Origin: Scleromitrula shiraiana
Taxonomy: Eukaryota > Ascomycota > Leotiomycetes > Helotiales > Sclerotiniaceae
Length of the DNA stretch: 64,000 nucleotides
Assembly: GCA_028455995.1 (NCBI GenBank)
Contig: JABELC010000006.1
Coordinates: forward strand, 620,001-684,000
Direction: 5' to 3'
The notes beneath the pieces are model-generated. The model made no database searches and had not been told where the DNA came from. It was given only the letters and a program-made list of their open reading frames with translations. This document shows, piece by piece, positions 48,379 to 59,168 of this stretch (position 1 is the stretch's first letter; every line of letters begins with the position of its first letter). The position numbers and the translations under genes were made by a program.

Positions 48379-50750
48379 CTTGTCGTAGTTGTGATGTTCG
48401 AAAAATGAATTCTGGTTTAATGTAGACAGACTATAAGTAGTCAGAATTTGGTTACATCTTCACGGATATATAGAGTAACCACGGAATATTAATCACCTAG
48501 AAGGAAACTCACAGTGATTGAGTTGTGAATTTTGGCTCTGAAAGTTGGAGTTGTTAAAGTCAAAATATTTGTATGTATGTGATGATGTTATCGACGAGAC
48601 TGCAGAAATGAAGCAGAGAATGAGGCAAAGAACGAGGTCTTTATGCACAACCCTAAGAGGCTGTGAGCCATCTCAGAGTCATTAAAAGTATGAAAACCGT
48701 TACGATACAACTATAACAATGAAGTGAATCGAGCATTATTTCTCAAGATTTTCAGTGTCAATCGCGGAATGAGTCCTAGAAATCGAACCACCAAGAAGAT
48801 TTGTCATAATGTTGGATGAAAGCTCCATCCACAAAATGAGACTCATCTTCTACAACACTGAAGTTGTGGTATGAAGTTTAAACTCGTTTGATGCCGTGAG
48901 ATGAAACTTAAGATACTCTCTTTAACTACCCGAGAAACGAATAGGTATCGTACAATACTTTGTCGTGCGACTAATTCTGAGATTTCCCCCACCTCATTTG
49001 AACAACGAAACATTGATTTTTGATACTGGTTCTGCAAATGCTACAAATGATATTGATTACTCGACTACTTGCACAACGTCGATCCTCGAAGTATAGCAAT
49101 ACTCTTGTAGCTTCACAACGGCAAGCAGAATATAAGATCCTAAACAGATCGCAATATGGGAGAAACGAAGATGAGTTACGATAGGAATACTTTTCTCGGG
49201 CGGCATCCCAGGGTTATTATATCCTCGATTCATTTGCCTGAGCCAGATATCTCGAAAATGCCAGCAAAACCCTGAGAATTACTTTCACGTATCACAGGTA
49301 TATGAAAACTGACCTCAAACTGCTAACACTCTCTGGGCGAGATAGGAAAGTATCAGGATTGTAGTATAGAGAGATATATAGCGAAGAAATTTGGGCAATA
49401 GACACTTGGAATATATACTGTTTGACTTCTCCAAATATAACATATTTGAGAAAACTCAAAATACTACTGAATTTTCAAACATTGAGAATTATAAACTAAA
49501 CACTCGTGGTTCAGTTTTCACTTGTTAACTGTATTGCCGAGTAGAGAGCCTTGCCTTCTGCGCCATCAATTTTGATATGGCAACACTGTCAAGAGGATCT
49601 ATTCAATTCAATCCTCAACACAGTGTATTTGTTTGCGCACTTCATGGTTCACTGGTGGTTGATTGATGCAGGGATATTGAGGAATAATGATCGGAATATT
49701 CTCGGTAATCTCCAAAATGGTTCAACCTCACGTGCACCTCCCAACTTCAAGTCCTCTCTAGAGATGCTTGACTTCTGAAGACTGAAGTTCAACCAAAAAA
49801 TAATGTCAAACAGATATATCAATGCACCCCAAAGACTCAAACATATCATCTCAACTCGAGACAAAGTACTTGTTCATTTCAAAATCGAGATACACTAGAT
49901 AGAATCTCACTTGTTTGTAGCCGCCGTTTTTTTCGTTTGATGAGGGGGACTTTGATCCATGAGCGTTTCATATCGACTACTCATGAGTAGCCAATCTCAA
50001 CCCCAATAAGACCAAATACCGAAGCGTCAAATTCAATCGTTTTCATCATAGGTAATATACTCACTCCGCAGGGCTATTGAAATAAAAGATCTACTTTCGG
50101 TAACTTAATCCGAAAGCACGGTCAGAACAGTAGAGACTTCCATTCTTCTAGAAACACCAAGATATTATATATCGTTTCATCTCATCAAAAGTCGTCACAA
50201 CCATCGTTGGATACCAACCAAAAACAGCAAACCATTCATTTTACATATGTACACAAATATCGTAAACTCTGTCAATATGCATTCTAACCGCGGAACAAAC
50301 CCTTCTGATTGGATATCAACAGGGGACCAACAATCTTTAACACCAACCCGCGTGGCTGAACACAACAATCGGATGCAATCTTACAATAACGTAACAAAAA
50401 GTCTTCTAGAAATTCGTCCATCTACCTTGTGAAGATATTTCTCTTCAGACGTTAGATATGAGGTACATACAAACATTAGGGGCTATGTTTCCACCCCACT
50501 TGTCCAACACAAATACCTCGTGAACAGACCTTTTACTTTTCTTCCTCTTGTATTGTATCTGTATTGTGTTATGTTGGACTTGTATTATACAATGTTTCGA
50601 CGAAGATACACTCAGACCTTGGCATCTGGATTCGATACTTGATATATACATACAACAACAATATTGTATATTCATACCACTCAAACCCCCTACATCTATT
50701 CTCTTGATCCAACAAGCCTCCAGGAATCTACAGTTGGAAAACTCAAAATC
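48379..50750. other. Intergenic, no supportable gene
   Basis: About 2.4 kb of AT-leaning DNA with only short unrelated ORFs. No RNA gene or clear repeat is seen. The final 200 bases precede the 2EXR gene and probably contain its promoter. Confidence 0.6.
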
Positions 50751-51647
50751 ATGACCTCACCGTCGCCGACACCGGCGCCAGCGCCAACACCAACAACCTT
50801 TCCCCTCTTCACTCACCTCCCCCCCGAACTCCGTTTCCAGATCTACACCCACATCCTCCAAACCCCCCACCACCTCCCAATATCCTATTCCCTCCCCCAT
50901 CAAAGTCTCATCTCCCCCCTAACCTCCCAACCCCCTCTCCTCCACGTTTCCGCCGAAACCCGCCACTTCGCCCTCCGCTTCTACACCCTCTTCTTTTCCA
51001 GCTCTTCTCAGCCTCACGCATCATCATCATCCTCTATCTATTTCCACCCCACCTATTCAATCATCTCGTTTGATTTCCGCTCGTTCGGGAATAATTATGT
51101 GGGGAATTGTATGAGTGCTACTGAGAGGATGGGGATCAGGAGGGTGAGGATTGAGGATTCTAGGGGTAAGGGGGAGGAGATGGAATTTTTGGTGAGGAAT
51201 TTGATGAGGGATTTTTGTGGATTTTGGGGGTTGGAGGAGGTGGAGTTTGGGGGGTGTGATGGTTATGGTTTTGAAGAGGAGAAGGAGAAGGATAAGAAGG
51301 GAGAGAAGAGATTAGAGAAGATTAGGAGGATGGTTTGTTTGGAGAGGTTGAGGGGGTGGTTTGGGGTGGGTGATGATGGGGATGTGGACGGAGATGAGCA
51401 TGGAGACGAGTATGAGAAGAATTTTAATATCTCGCCTACTAAGGAGATAATCCCAATTAACGATGACGAGAAACTGGATTATATACATATACCAAAACTA
51501 ATATGTATAGACGGAGGAGGAAAATGCAAAAGACACTCCTGGTTCAAAGAATGGAACGAATGGAGTTCACTTACCAGAATCCAACCGAAAGCTTGTTGGA
51601 TGAGCATGTTTACGGAGACTTGGAGGGATGTTGTGGATGGATGCTGA
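50751..51647 (+). CDS. 2EXR-domain protein, 298 aa
   Basis: I start the protein at the ATG at 50751 (AAAATCATGACC). An earlier in-frame ATG at 50664 would add 29 residues of unlikely composition. After a Pro/Ala/Thr run, FPLFTHLPPELRFQIYTHIL near residues 15-34 is the opening motif of the fungal 2EXR family, and LLHVSAETRHFALRFYTLFF near 63-82 matches its second part. The family is large in filamentous ascomycetes and has no established biochemical role. The C-terminal part is charged (EEEKEKDKKGEKRLEKIRRM) and ends in a Trp-rich segment. The coding strand is strongly C-rich before about 51070 and strongly G-rich after it, an odd internal switch. Confidence 0.8.
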   Translation: MTSPSPTPAPAPTPTTFPLFTHLPPELRFQIYTHILQTPHHLPISYSLPHQSLISPLTSQPPLLHVSAETRHFALRFYTLFFSSSSQPHASSSSSIYFHPTYSIISFDFRSFGNNYVGNCMSATERMGIRRVRIEDSRGKGEEMEFLVRNLMRDFCGFWGLEEVEFGGCDGYGFEEEKEKDKKGEKRLEKIRRMVCLERLRGWFGVGDDGDVDGDEHGDEYEKNFNISPTKEIIPINDDEKLDYIHIPKLICIDGGGKCKRHSWFKEWNEWSSLTRIQPKACWMSMFTETWRDVVDGC

Positions 51648-52078
51648 TGAATGTATGAATATTGTGGGTTGAAGGGGGGAGGGGGGCTGGTATTATGGGC
51701 AGTTCCTGTTGTGGTTCGATTATGATGATGTATTTGTATGATTATTGGGATTATGAGTTATGTATGAGTTATGACTTTTTAGATACCCATCGATTTTTTA
51801 TTCTATTGTATTCTATTCAAATTCATTCAATTTATATTTTCGTGCTTCTATTCTAAGTTCGTACGCATGAGGTGAAGAGTGAGTATAGTGTGACTATGTA
51901 ATGACAACTTGCAATCGCATAATGATTCGGGTGAGTAATATGATGGGCAGGAGATATATGGCTTCTCACATGATTACACTTTTAAATACGTTCAAGATTC
52001 ATAATAATACATCTGTCATTCCTTCTCACACCGGGTATCAAATTAAACATTCCCCTCTCTTTCTGCCAATGGAAAATC
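51648..52078. other. Spacer between convergent genes
   Basis: This is the 3' region shared by the 2EXR gene and the Wbp11-type gene, which converge. No feature beyond short ORFs is seen. Confidence 0.6.
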
Positions 52079-53110
52079 CTAAGCATCCTCATCCTCAACC
52101 TCCTCCATCTCAACATTCATATGCATATTTCCATCCCCATCTCTACCCCCTCTATCCCTCTCATCCCCGTTACCACCACCAACACCCTTAACGTACCCCT
52201 CCCTCTCCAACCTCTCCAACTCCTCCTCCTCCATCAACCCTCCCTCCCCCTTCCCCTTCTGAATTTTAACCCTCACCGCCTGCGGCACAAAAGCCATCGC
52301 CTCTTTCCTCAAATCTCTTATCACCGGCTTCGCCTCATAAACCGTCTTAACCTCCACCTTCTTCCTCACATCCTCCTTCCCATCATTCCCATCCTTCCCG
52401 CCAAATTCCCCTCTATCCTTCTTCCCTAACGGCTCTTCATTCGCATTCCTATTCATAGCAACCCTCTTCTCCCTCCTAGCCTTATACCAAGCATCCAACA
52501 CCTCCTTCGGAAACGGCGGCGGCGTATCCCTCGGCATCGGGATCCTCTTCACATTTTCATCGACCTCATCATCATCACTCTCACTCTCACTCAGTGCAGC
52601 CCCATCTCTCCTCCTCTTCCCCAACACCCTACCTCCACCTCTTCCGCCCCTCCCACCATCAAACCCGCCTCTTCCCCTCGAACCCCCACCCCCTCTAACA
52701 TCATCCGCAATCCCCAAGCCCTCTCTAGCCTTCTTAACAGCTTTAATCTCCTTCTCCAATCCATCCATTACCCCCTTCTCATGAGCCGTGAGTTTCCCCC
52801 CCTCACTCTCAATCTTCTTTAAATCATCGAGTTGTTTTTGGAGATGGAAGGGGTTTTTCTTGGCTAGACGTTCGTTTTTTTTGCGCTTGGAGTGTTGCTT
52901 TGCCTGTTCGTTGAGTTAGTATATGTGGTTTGAAGGTATAAATGAAATAAGAAATCCAGCTTTCAATCCGCGCCCCAAACTCTCAACAGAATCATGAAAT
53001 AAAATGGATTCTCTCCACCATTGAGACATACCCTTTTTAATAGCCTTTGCCTTCTCCGCCTTTCTAGCCGCCTGGGCTGGATTAACAGATCTTTCCTTAT
53101 CCTTCGGCAT
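52079..53110 (-). pseudogene. Wbp11-type splicing-associated protein with an apparent 1-base frameshift
   Basis: Exon 1 (53110-53032) encodes MPKDKERSVNPAQAARKAEK followed by AKAIKK, the Wbp11 N-terminal pattern. It is followed by a GTATGT donor and a CTAAC branch site, with an acceptor ending at 52904. After splicing, the frame reads G-K-A-T-L-Q-A-Q and then hits an A8 run (52875-52882 on the plus strand as T8) that throws it out of frame. One A fewer would continue with NERLAKKNPFHLQKQLDDLK, the expected family sequence. Downstream the frame is intact to 52079, with ENVKRIPMPRDTPPPFP, KPVIRDLRKEAMAFVPQAVR and GGLMEEEELERLEREGY. Wbp11-family proteins act with the spliceosome and bind Pro-rich or WW partners. 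Since all else is intact, a sequencing error in the homopolymer is at least as likely as a true pseudogene. Confidence 0.75.
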
Positions 53111-54965
53111 TATATCACTTTTCCCCTTCCAGGTTGCCTCTCTTTCTTTTCCTTTATTCCAATCCTATCCGATAAATCTAGTAGTTTGACGAGTTTTATA
53201 TTTCGCGTAGAATCGTATACTATGACAGGAGTATAGAACGAAGATCGGGTTGATTGATTGAATTTTATTGAGATGGACTGAAGAAACTCTAGCTATGGAG
53301 GCGAGGCTGGAATTATATTATATTCTGCCGTTGCGTTTCCTGTTTACGTAGGCGGTGAAAAAGTTACCGCATCCACCCCCTATGAATATCAACCAAGCTA
53401 CGCTGGTTCCTATATTAGTAATCGAGAAATCTTCTATCTATTTCTTGAGATCCATAGAGACACTTATTTGATGGGACTAGGAATACTAAGATAAGGAAAT
53501 CCATCATCAATTATAGATAAAAAAGGGAAATGTCAATAACTTCTTGTAGCTCTACCACGTCTTCTATCTGATTGTCTACCGAAATAGAGTGATTTGAGGA
53601 AAATCTTATATATAGTTGTGTGACTCGCTCACCTTGACTACACGTCCAAGAACATATGTCCGTTCAAGTTAATGTCGTATTTATCACTCACCATCTACCA
53701 TCTACCACATCATTCAAATGAAATCAAATCACATATCACACCCATCACTCACTTAACAAATCAATTCCAAATATTAAGCATTCCATTCCGTTCCGTTCCA
53801 TTCCCTTTCCTATGCCCACCCTATTTTGCCTAATCCATCGAGTTCTCCCTCCCTCGCCCCTCCTCCTCTATCCTACTCTCCCTCCTAGCCTATCCACACT
53901 ATTGCATCCTATCCTATCCTATCTACCCATCCACCCATCCCCATCCCCACCTCACCTCGCGGTGCTATAGTTCCACAGATCAGTTTTAATTTCCCCCGTC
54001 CTCCCTCTTGCCTCTTCTTCCAAAAAAGTAAAATAAAGTAAAGTTCAATATATCAAATACAGCACAGCAGAGCACAGCGCCCACCTCATATACCACCCTA
54101 CATCCCTCCATCCATCCATCCATCCATCCATCCATCCATCCATCCATCCCTCCCTCCCTCGCCACCAACCAGAAAGCGATCGAGCAAGCAAATAGGTAAA
54201 GTAAAAGCTAAGAAAAACCTAACTCTTTACATGTCGTATGCTAAGAAGACACTATTTCTTTTCATTTCTTATCCCCAATTTTTCTTTCTTCCGAGGTTCC
54301 TCTTCTCCCCCATCCATTCATCCATCCATCAATTTATTTACTACATGCCCATTTAGAGAGTGAGGAGGGGACGATAGAATAGAACGAATATCTGTATGTA
54401 AAAATTTTTATATTTTTCAGTTCTTTCACTCACTTTCGCCAAGTGCACCATGCATGATAAAAAGGCGAACGATAGGGGAAGAAAAGGCCGAGGAAGGAAA
54501 AAAAAAATAGAAATTATATGCAGTTAGACATCGACGCCATTCCCAATGCAATATTACCAGAAAAGAAAAAGAGAACAAAAGAACAAAAATAGTTGTGTGC
54601 GATTGAATCTCGCATGTGCATGCATATGTACTAGTCCGTCCCTTCCATCTATCAAGGGAAGTGAGAAGGTAATGCCTCCCTTCATTCAAACAAGCCCCCA
54701 CCAAAATCTAATTGAGTTATTCATTATTTCCCCCACGAGAAAAAGTCGCATGTTATCGGTAGTCGAAAAAGCCATTAAAGCAAAGTTGAGAGAAAAGTTG
54801 AAATATGTATATGCATTCAAAGGAGAAAAAGACCACCGATCAGAAAAAATCCATCATTGAATTAGGCAAACCGTGTATAATAACCATCCACATCCAATAG
54901 ACAAACATAATGCCGAATTTCGGAAATGACCAATATCGACGAATCTTTTAAACTTTTATCTTGAA
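53111..54965. other. Intergenic, repeat-bearing
   Basis: The spacer holds the promoter side of the Wbp11-type gene and the 3' region of the reductase-like gene. It contains CATTCCGTTC-type pyrimidine tracts near 53780 and a TCCA array at 54107-54149. No gene is supported. Confidence 0.6.
54107..54149 (+). repeat. TCCA tetranucleotide microsatellite
   Basis: About ten to eleven perfect copies of TCCA run head to tail, followed by TCCC units. Confidence 0.95.
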
Positions 54966-57585
54966 TTACCTCACCCCGATGGGTGGGCGAGGCCCGAGGC
55001 TACTCTGACTGCTATTGGCAGAAGGCTCGGAATCGAGGTTGGCGCTGGCGCCGCTGTCACCACTCCCTGCGCTAGCGCTGGCACTCCCAGTCAGACTTCG
55101 TACGTTTATGGGGCCTTTTGATGGAGCGCTCACCCCAGCATATTGCTCAACCTGTTGCGGTGCAACCATGTTACCCTGTCCCGGCGGATCCCTTGGCATA
55201 GGCTGTCTCATACCTCCTGGAGGTGAAGGTCTCCCATTCATATATCCGTTTGGCGGTGAAGGTCTTCCGTTACCTCTTCCTGCTTGAGGACTGTAAGGGT
55301 TTCCTGGTGACTGACTTGCTCTCCTAGGGTAAGGTCCACCTTGTCCATTAATTGGTGGCCCAGATGAACCATATTGCAATTCATCCAAACGAGCGGCCGT
55401 CAAAGAATTAGTCCTCGATTCCATTCCCATATGCTGTCTGTCCACGTTGCCATATCTGTTTGATGAGTATCCCATCAGGGGATCGTCCATAAGGTTATCG
55501 TGTAAGCCAGGTACTTGACTTATTATCCTTGCACTGGATCTATTCCTTGGTAAATTACCGCGCATGAATCCACCACCTCGTCGAGGGGGTGCGTCGAACT
55601 CCGGATTTTGGCGTATTTGCTGTTTGCTTGGTACTTGTTTTCGGTTCCTCTTAGAAGTCACACTCATCATGTCGAAATTATCAGGATCGATCAATGGAAG
55701 GGGAGGACCATCTGCAGGGTCAACGTAGTAATCGTCGTCGTCATCATCGTCAAAACCTCCGTTACGGACAGAAGGTGTAGGTGGACCTCTTCGAGACCCG
55801 GGTGGTGGACCTCTGCTTCGCATTCGCATCTCTTGTTCTCGAATTGCCATCTCACGTTGTCTAAGTATTAGTTCACGCTCCCGTAGAGCTATATCAGAAC
55901 CATCACCAGTATAAGGAGATTCACCACCTTCTGGAATATCGTCATACAAAACTAAGTGACTGAACTCTTCGAGATCATTGCCCTCTAAAGAACCTCGCCT
56001 CGACTGATTGCGTTGCTGTGGAAATCCATTTGGAGGTCTAGGGTAACCGTTTGGTGGACCGCCATTCATTGGTGGAGGCCCGCGTCGCATTCCCGGTGGA
56101 GGACCGCCCATGGAAGGTGCACGTCCTCTTCCTCTCCCGGGGCCATTAGGTGGGCCTCCGTTCATCATAGGTCTAGGGGGTGGTGCAGATGACATTCTCA
56201 TAGGTGGGGCGGGTATTTGGGGAGCCACTGGAGTGGCGTCTTTCCTCTGTTGGTTAACGATGTTGAGATTGTGAAGAATGGCGTAAAGAGTCTCCACTCG
56301 AGGTACTTTGATCCCAACCGTTTGAGCGAGTTTTATTGGTGATCCAAGGTATGTTTCGACCTCCATTGGTCGTTTGGCAGCGTAATCTTGGTACATGATG
56401 CTGTTCGTTTCTGTAGGCCTGGTCATTTCTTCCATAACTTTTTCCTTGAATCCCGGTGGAAATACACATTCCTGAGCTTCGGCAATGTTAAGTAATTCGT
56501 CGAATAACTCTGAAACCATGGATCTCACGCCAACTTTCTCAAGTAAGGCTGCATGTGAAGGTGTCTCGAATATTACACTCAATGGATGAAATGCAATTGG
56601 TCTATGATTCGAACATTAGCAAACTAACGATATCAGAGGCCTGTGAGATAACTTACCCTATCATTCTTTCATACTGTTGCTGTCTTATGTTTGGAGAAAC
56701 ATGACAGTCAACTTGTCCGCCACTTAAAGTCATCGCCAGGGCATCCGCCATATCCCCTTGTATTGTGCTGGGCATTGAGGGGTTCTTGTTTGCTGGACCG
56801 ACCCATATTTCAGTTGACCCTTTATGTTCAAACTCACTTGCCCCTAATTGAACTATCTCAGCGCCCGAAACCAGAGATAACACGACATTACTTGGAAACC
56901 TCGATTCGAGATGGGCTTCAACTCCCAGTGTATGTGTCGTATTGACCAATATGCAGGTGTGTTGTGGTGTGACAACTGACTCGATGACAGCCGCAAGATC
57001 GTATACATCTGGAAGAGCTTTCACGCAAAGCAGAACGTAATCGAAAGGACCTTCTTTGTTATTTGCAGCCTCTTCAGGTGCGCGGACAACTAGACATTAT
57101 CATATCAGCGCTTGTCCTATGCCAGGAAAAGGAAGGGACATACCATGTCGTGGTTTAAATCGTTCGTTTCCGAAGGATGTTGATCTGCATAAATGTTAAC
57201 GGAATGCTATCGATGCAGTAATGAATCAACATACTTGAATGATATGCCATACTGATATACAGCATCAAATCCGGATTTCCATACTAATGTGACGTCGCAA
57301 GCATTGGTTGCTTGAAGCCTCCAGGATAGAAAAGCAGAGACAGCATTTCCGCCAACTACATATACACGCATCAGTTCACTGTTGCTCATTTTGACATTGA
57401 CATTGATGAAAGCGAGGAAGTTCCAGTTCCAAAATCACTCCCCTAACCAGAAAATATAGATATTGGCAGAAGATTGACTTGCAACATGACGTGAATACAA
57501 AAGTGGAAAGCTGTGCCAAAGGATTAAATTGGAGGATATTAGACTAACCTGATAGAATTCTTAATCTCGGAGGAGTAGGAGCCAT
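54966..57585 (-). CDS. Ketopantoate reductase-like (ApbA/PanE fold) protein with a long disordered tail, 755 aa
   Basis: Five exons join in phase: 57585-57549, 57355-57235, 57184-57144, 57089-56657 and 56601-54966. The N terminus MAPTPPRLRILSVGGNAVSA continues with FLSWRLQATNACDVTLVWKS, a Rossmann start with a reduced glycine motif (GGNAVS). FDYVLLCVKALPD near residue 85 and TPQHTCILVNTTHTLGVE match the family's cofactor-binding half. GPIAFHPLSVIFETP at 211-225 opens the C-terminal domain, which continues through TNSIMYQDYAAKRPMEVETY to about residue 325. The rest (about 430 aa) is Pro/Gly/Arg/Asn-rich and disordered, with many PPNG and RGG-like runs. In true ketopantoate reductases, which make pantoate for coenzyme A, the second domain starts K-x-x-x-N-x-x-x-N-P; here those positions read R208, P212 and H216. 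The fold is well supported; the enzymatic activity is doubtful. Confidence 0.88.
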
Positions 57586-58608
57586 TTTGTCGAGATGGTG
57601 GCCTAGTATTGACCAAGTTTGAGATTATAGCAGCTCAATCTGCCAACCCTCGTCCGTCTAAGTACGCCGAGTCTCCTCCAAGCCGTTCCCAAAAGTTATC
57701 GTAGATTATGATTTGGTTCCGCAGATGGTATCCTCCTATCTTAAGGTCAAACAAAAAGGCTTGAAAAGATCAGATTTATTTTCGAATCCTAGTATTGTTA
57801 AAACGAGCGTAACGCCTCAAGAGACTGGATGATCTTTGAGCTGATAGTGAATTTTAATGGAATACGTGAAAGTGTTCAAACAAGAAAAAATAGAGAGTGT
57901 GTGTTTGATTGTTTGTCGGAGTGGCTGATAGATTCGGAGGTGTGAGAGGGAAAGGAAAAAAAGGCGTGTGGTTTAACTGCAGAAGTATGTGTTAAAGACT
58001 AACTCGCGTGCTACGGTGGTAAAAAACGTGTTGGATTGGTTAACAACTTACGGAACGTAGATAGATGGTACAATCGATTCCTTAAAGATCCCTGAATCCC
58101 TGAAGTAGGCGTGAAGCATTTGAGGGAGGTTGTTGAGAAGAATGAATACGGTTATAATGAAGGAAAGAAAAAAAAAACCAAATAGTTTTCTAACGAATGA
58201 AGGATATTGAAGCTAGTTCTTGGACTTTAGACTTGAACTATTGCGGTCAAATTCTGTCCTTTGAATTTTTAAAGAGGAAAAGAAACGTCTAAGCACTTTT
58301 TTCTTTTTATTTTTCTTATTTATTTTTATTTTTCTTCTTCTCCTCTCATCGGATTTCTTCTTCCCTTAATTCAAATATGCCAAGTACTTTTTAGATGTTT
58401 GTGTACTTTTCAGAAACTTGGTTCTAGCTTGAAGCATTGAAGTTCAAGTCCGAAATTTAAGAGAGGGATAGAGAGATGGATGATGGGAGGGGAGGGGAGG
58501 GGGGGAGTGGTTGGGTAATAGGGTGTGTATTTTGAAAAATTGAGCTGCTTTAGGTGATTTTTATTTTATTTTTATTTTTATTTTTTCTTTTTAGGCCCGG
58601 GTTTATGT

Positions 58609-58642
58609 TATAGTATAGTATAGTATAGTATAGTATAGTATA
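58609..58642 (+). repeat. TATAG pentamer microsatellite
   Basis: About six to seven copies of TATAG lie head to tail, ending in a TATAGGATAG variant. Confidence 0.9.
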
Positions 58643-59140
58643 GGATAGTATGGTAGGCTCCTAGGTATAGTTCTAAGTTAATCCATAATTAACGTACCAC
58701 CCGCCCGTGGACCGCGGATTATTATATTACTACAAAATTATTGCAATGATTATAATTATTACAATTGTTACAATGATTATAATTTATTACAATTATTATA
58801 ATTATTATTATATTAGTTGGTCGCTGCAGTACGCGGCCAGGACGAGGTAAGAGGGAAGTTAAACTTTAATCTTTTTTATCTCATTTATCTTATTAATAAG
58901 CCTTCAAGGGTTATTATTCTAGGATAAAAGTATACAAAGTCTCTTAGAAATCAAAGTAAATATTTTATACGGAAAACGGATATTATTATTTCTCCTTTTT
59001 GTAGTATTATTACGTTTGATTTTATATACCCAAGCGGTTGAAGTTATTGATATATTGATATTGATATATATAAATGCGCTTATGGTCGGTCAATTGATGA
59101 AATATCCTATCAACTTTCAAGTACCGACCGGTATCATACT

Positions 59141-59168
59141 GTATCGTATCGTATCGTATCGTATCGTA
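59141..59168 (+). repeat. GTATC pentamer microsatellite
   Basis: Five and a half perfect copies of GTATC are visible. Confidence 0.92.

Noticed and set aside
57207..57389. Start of the reductase-like gene at the Met at 57389
   Set aside because: The first residues there lie in an intron; an upstream exon at 57585-57549 joins in phase and gives the expected start of the fold.
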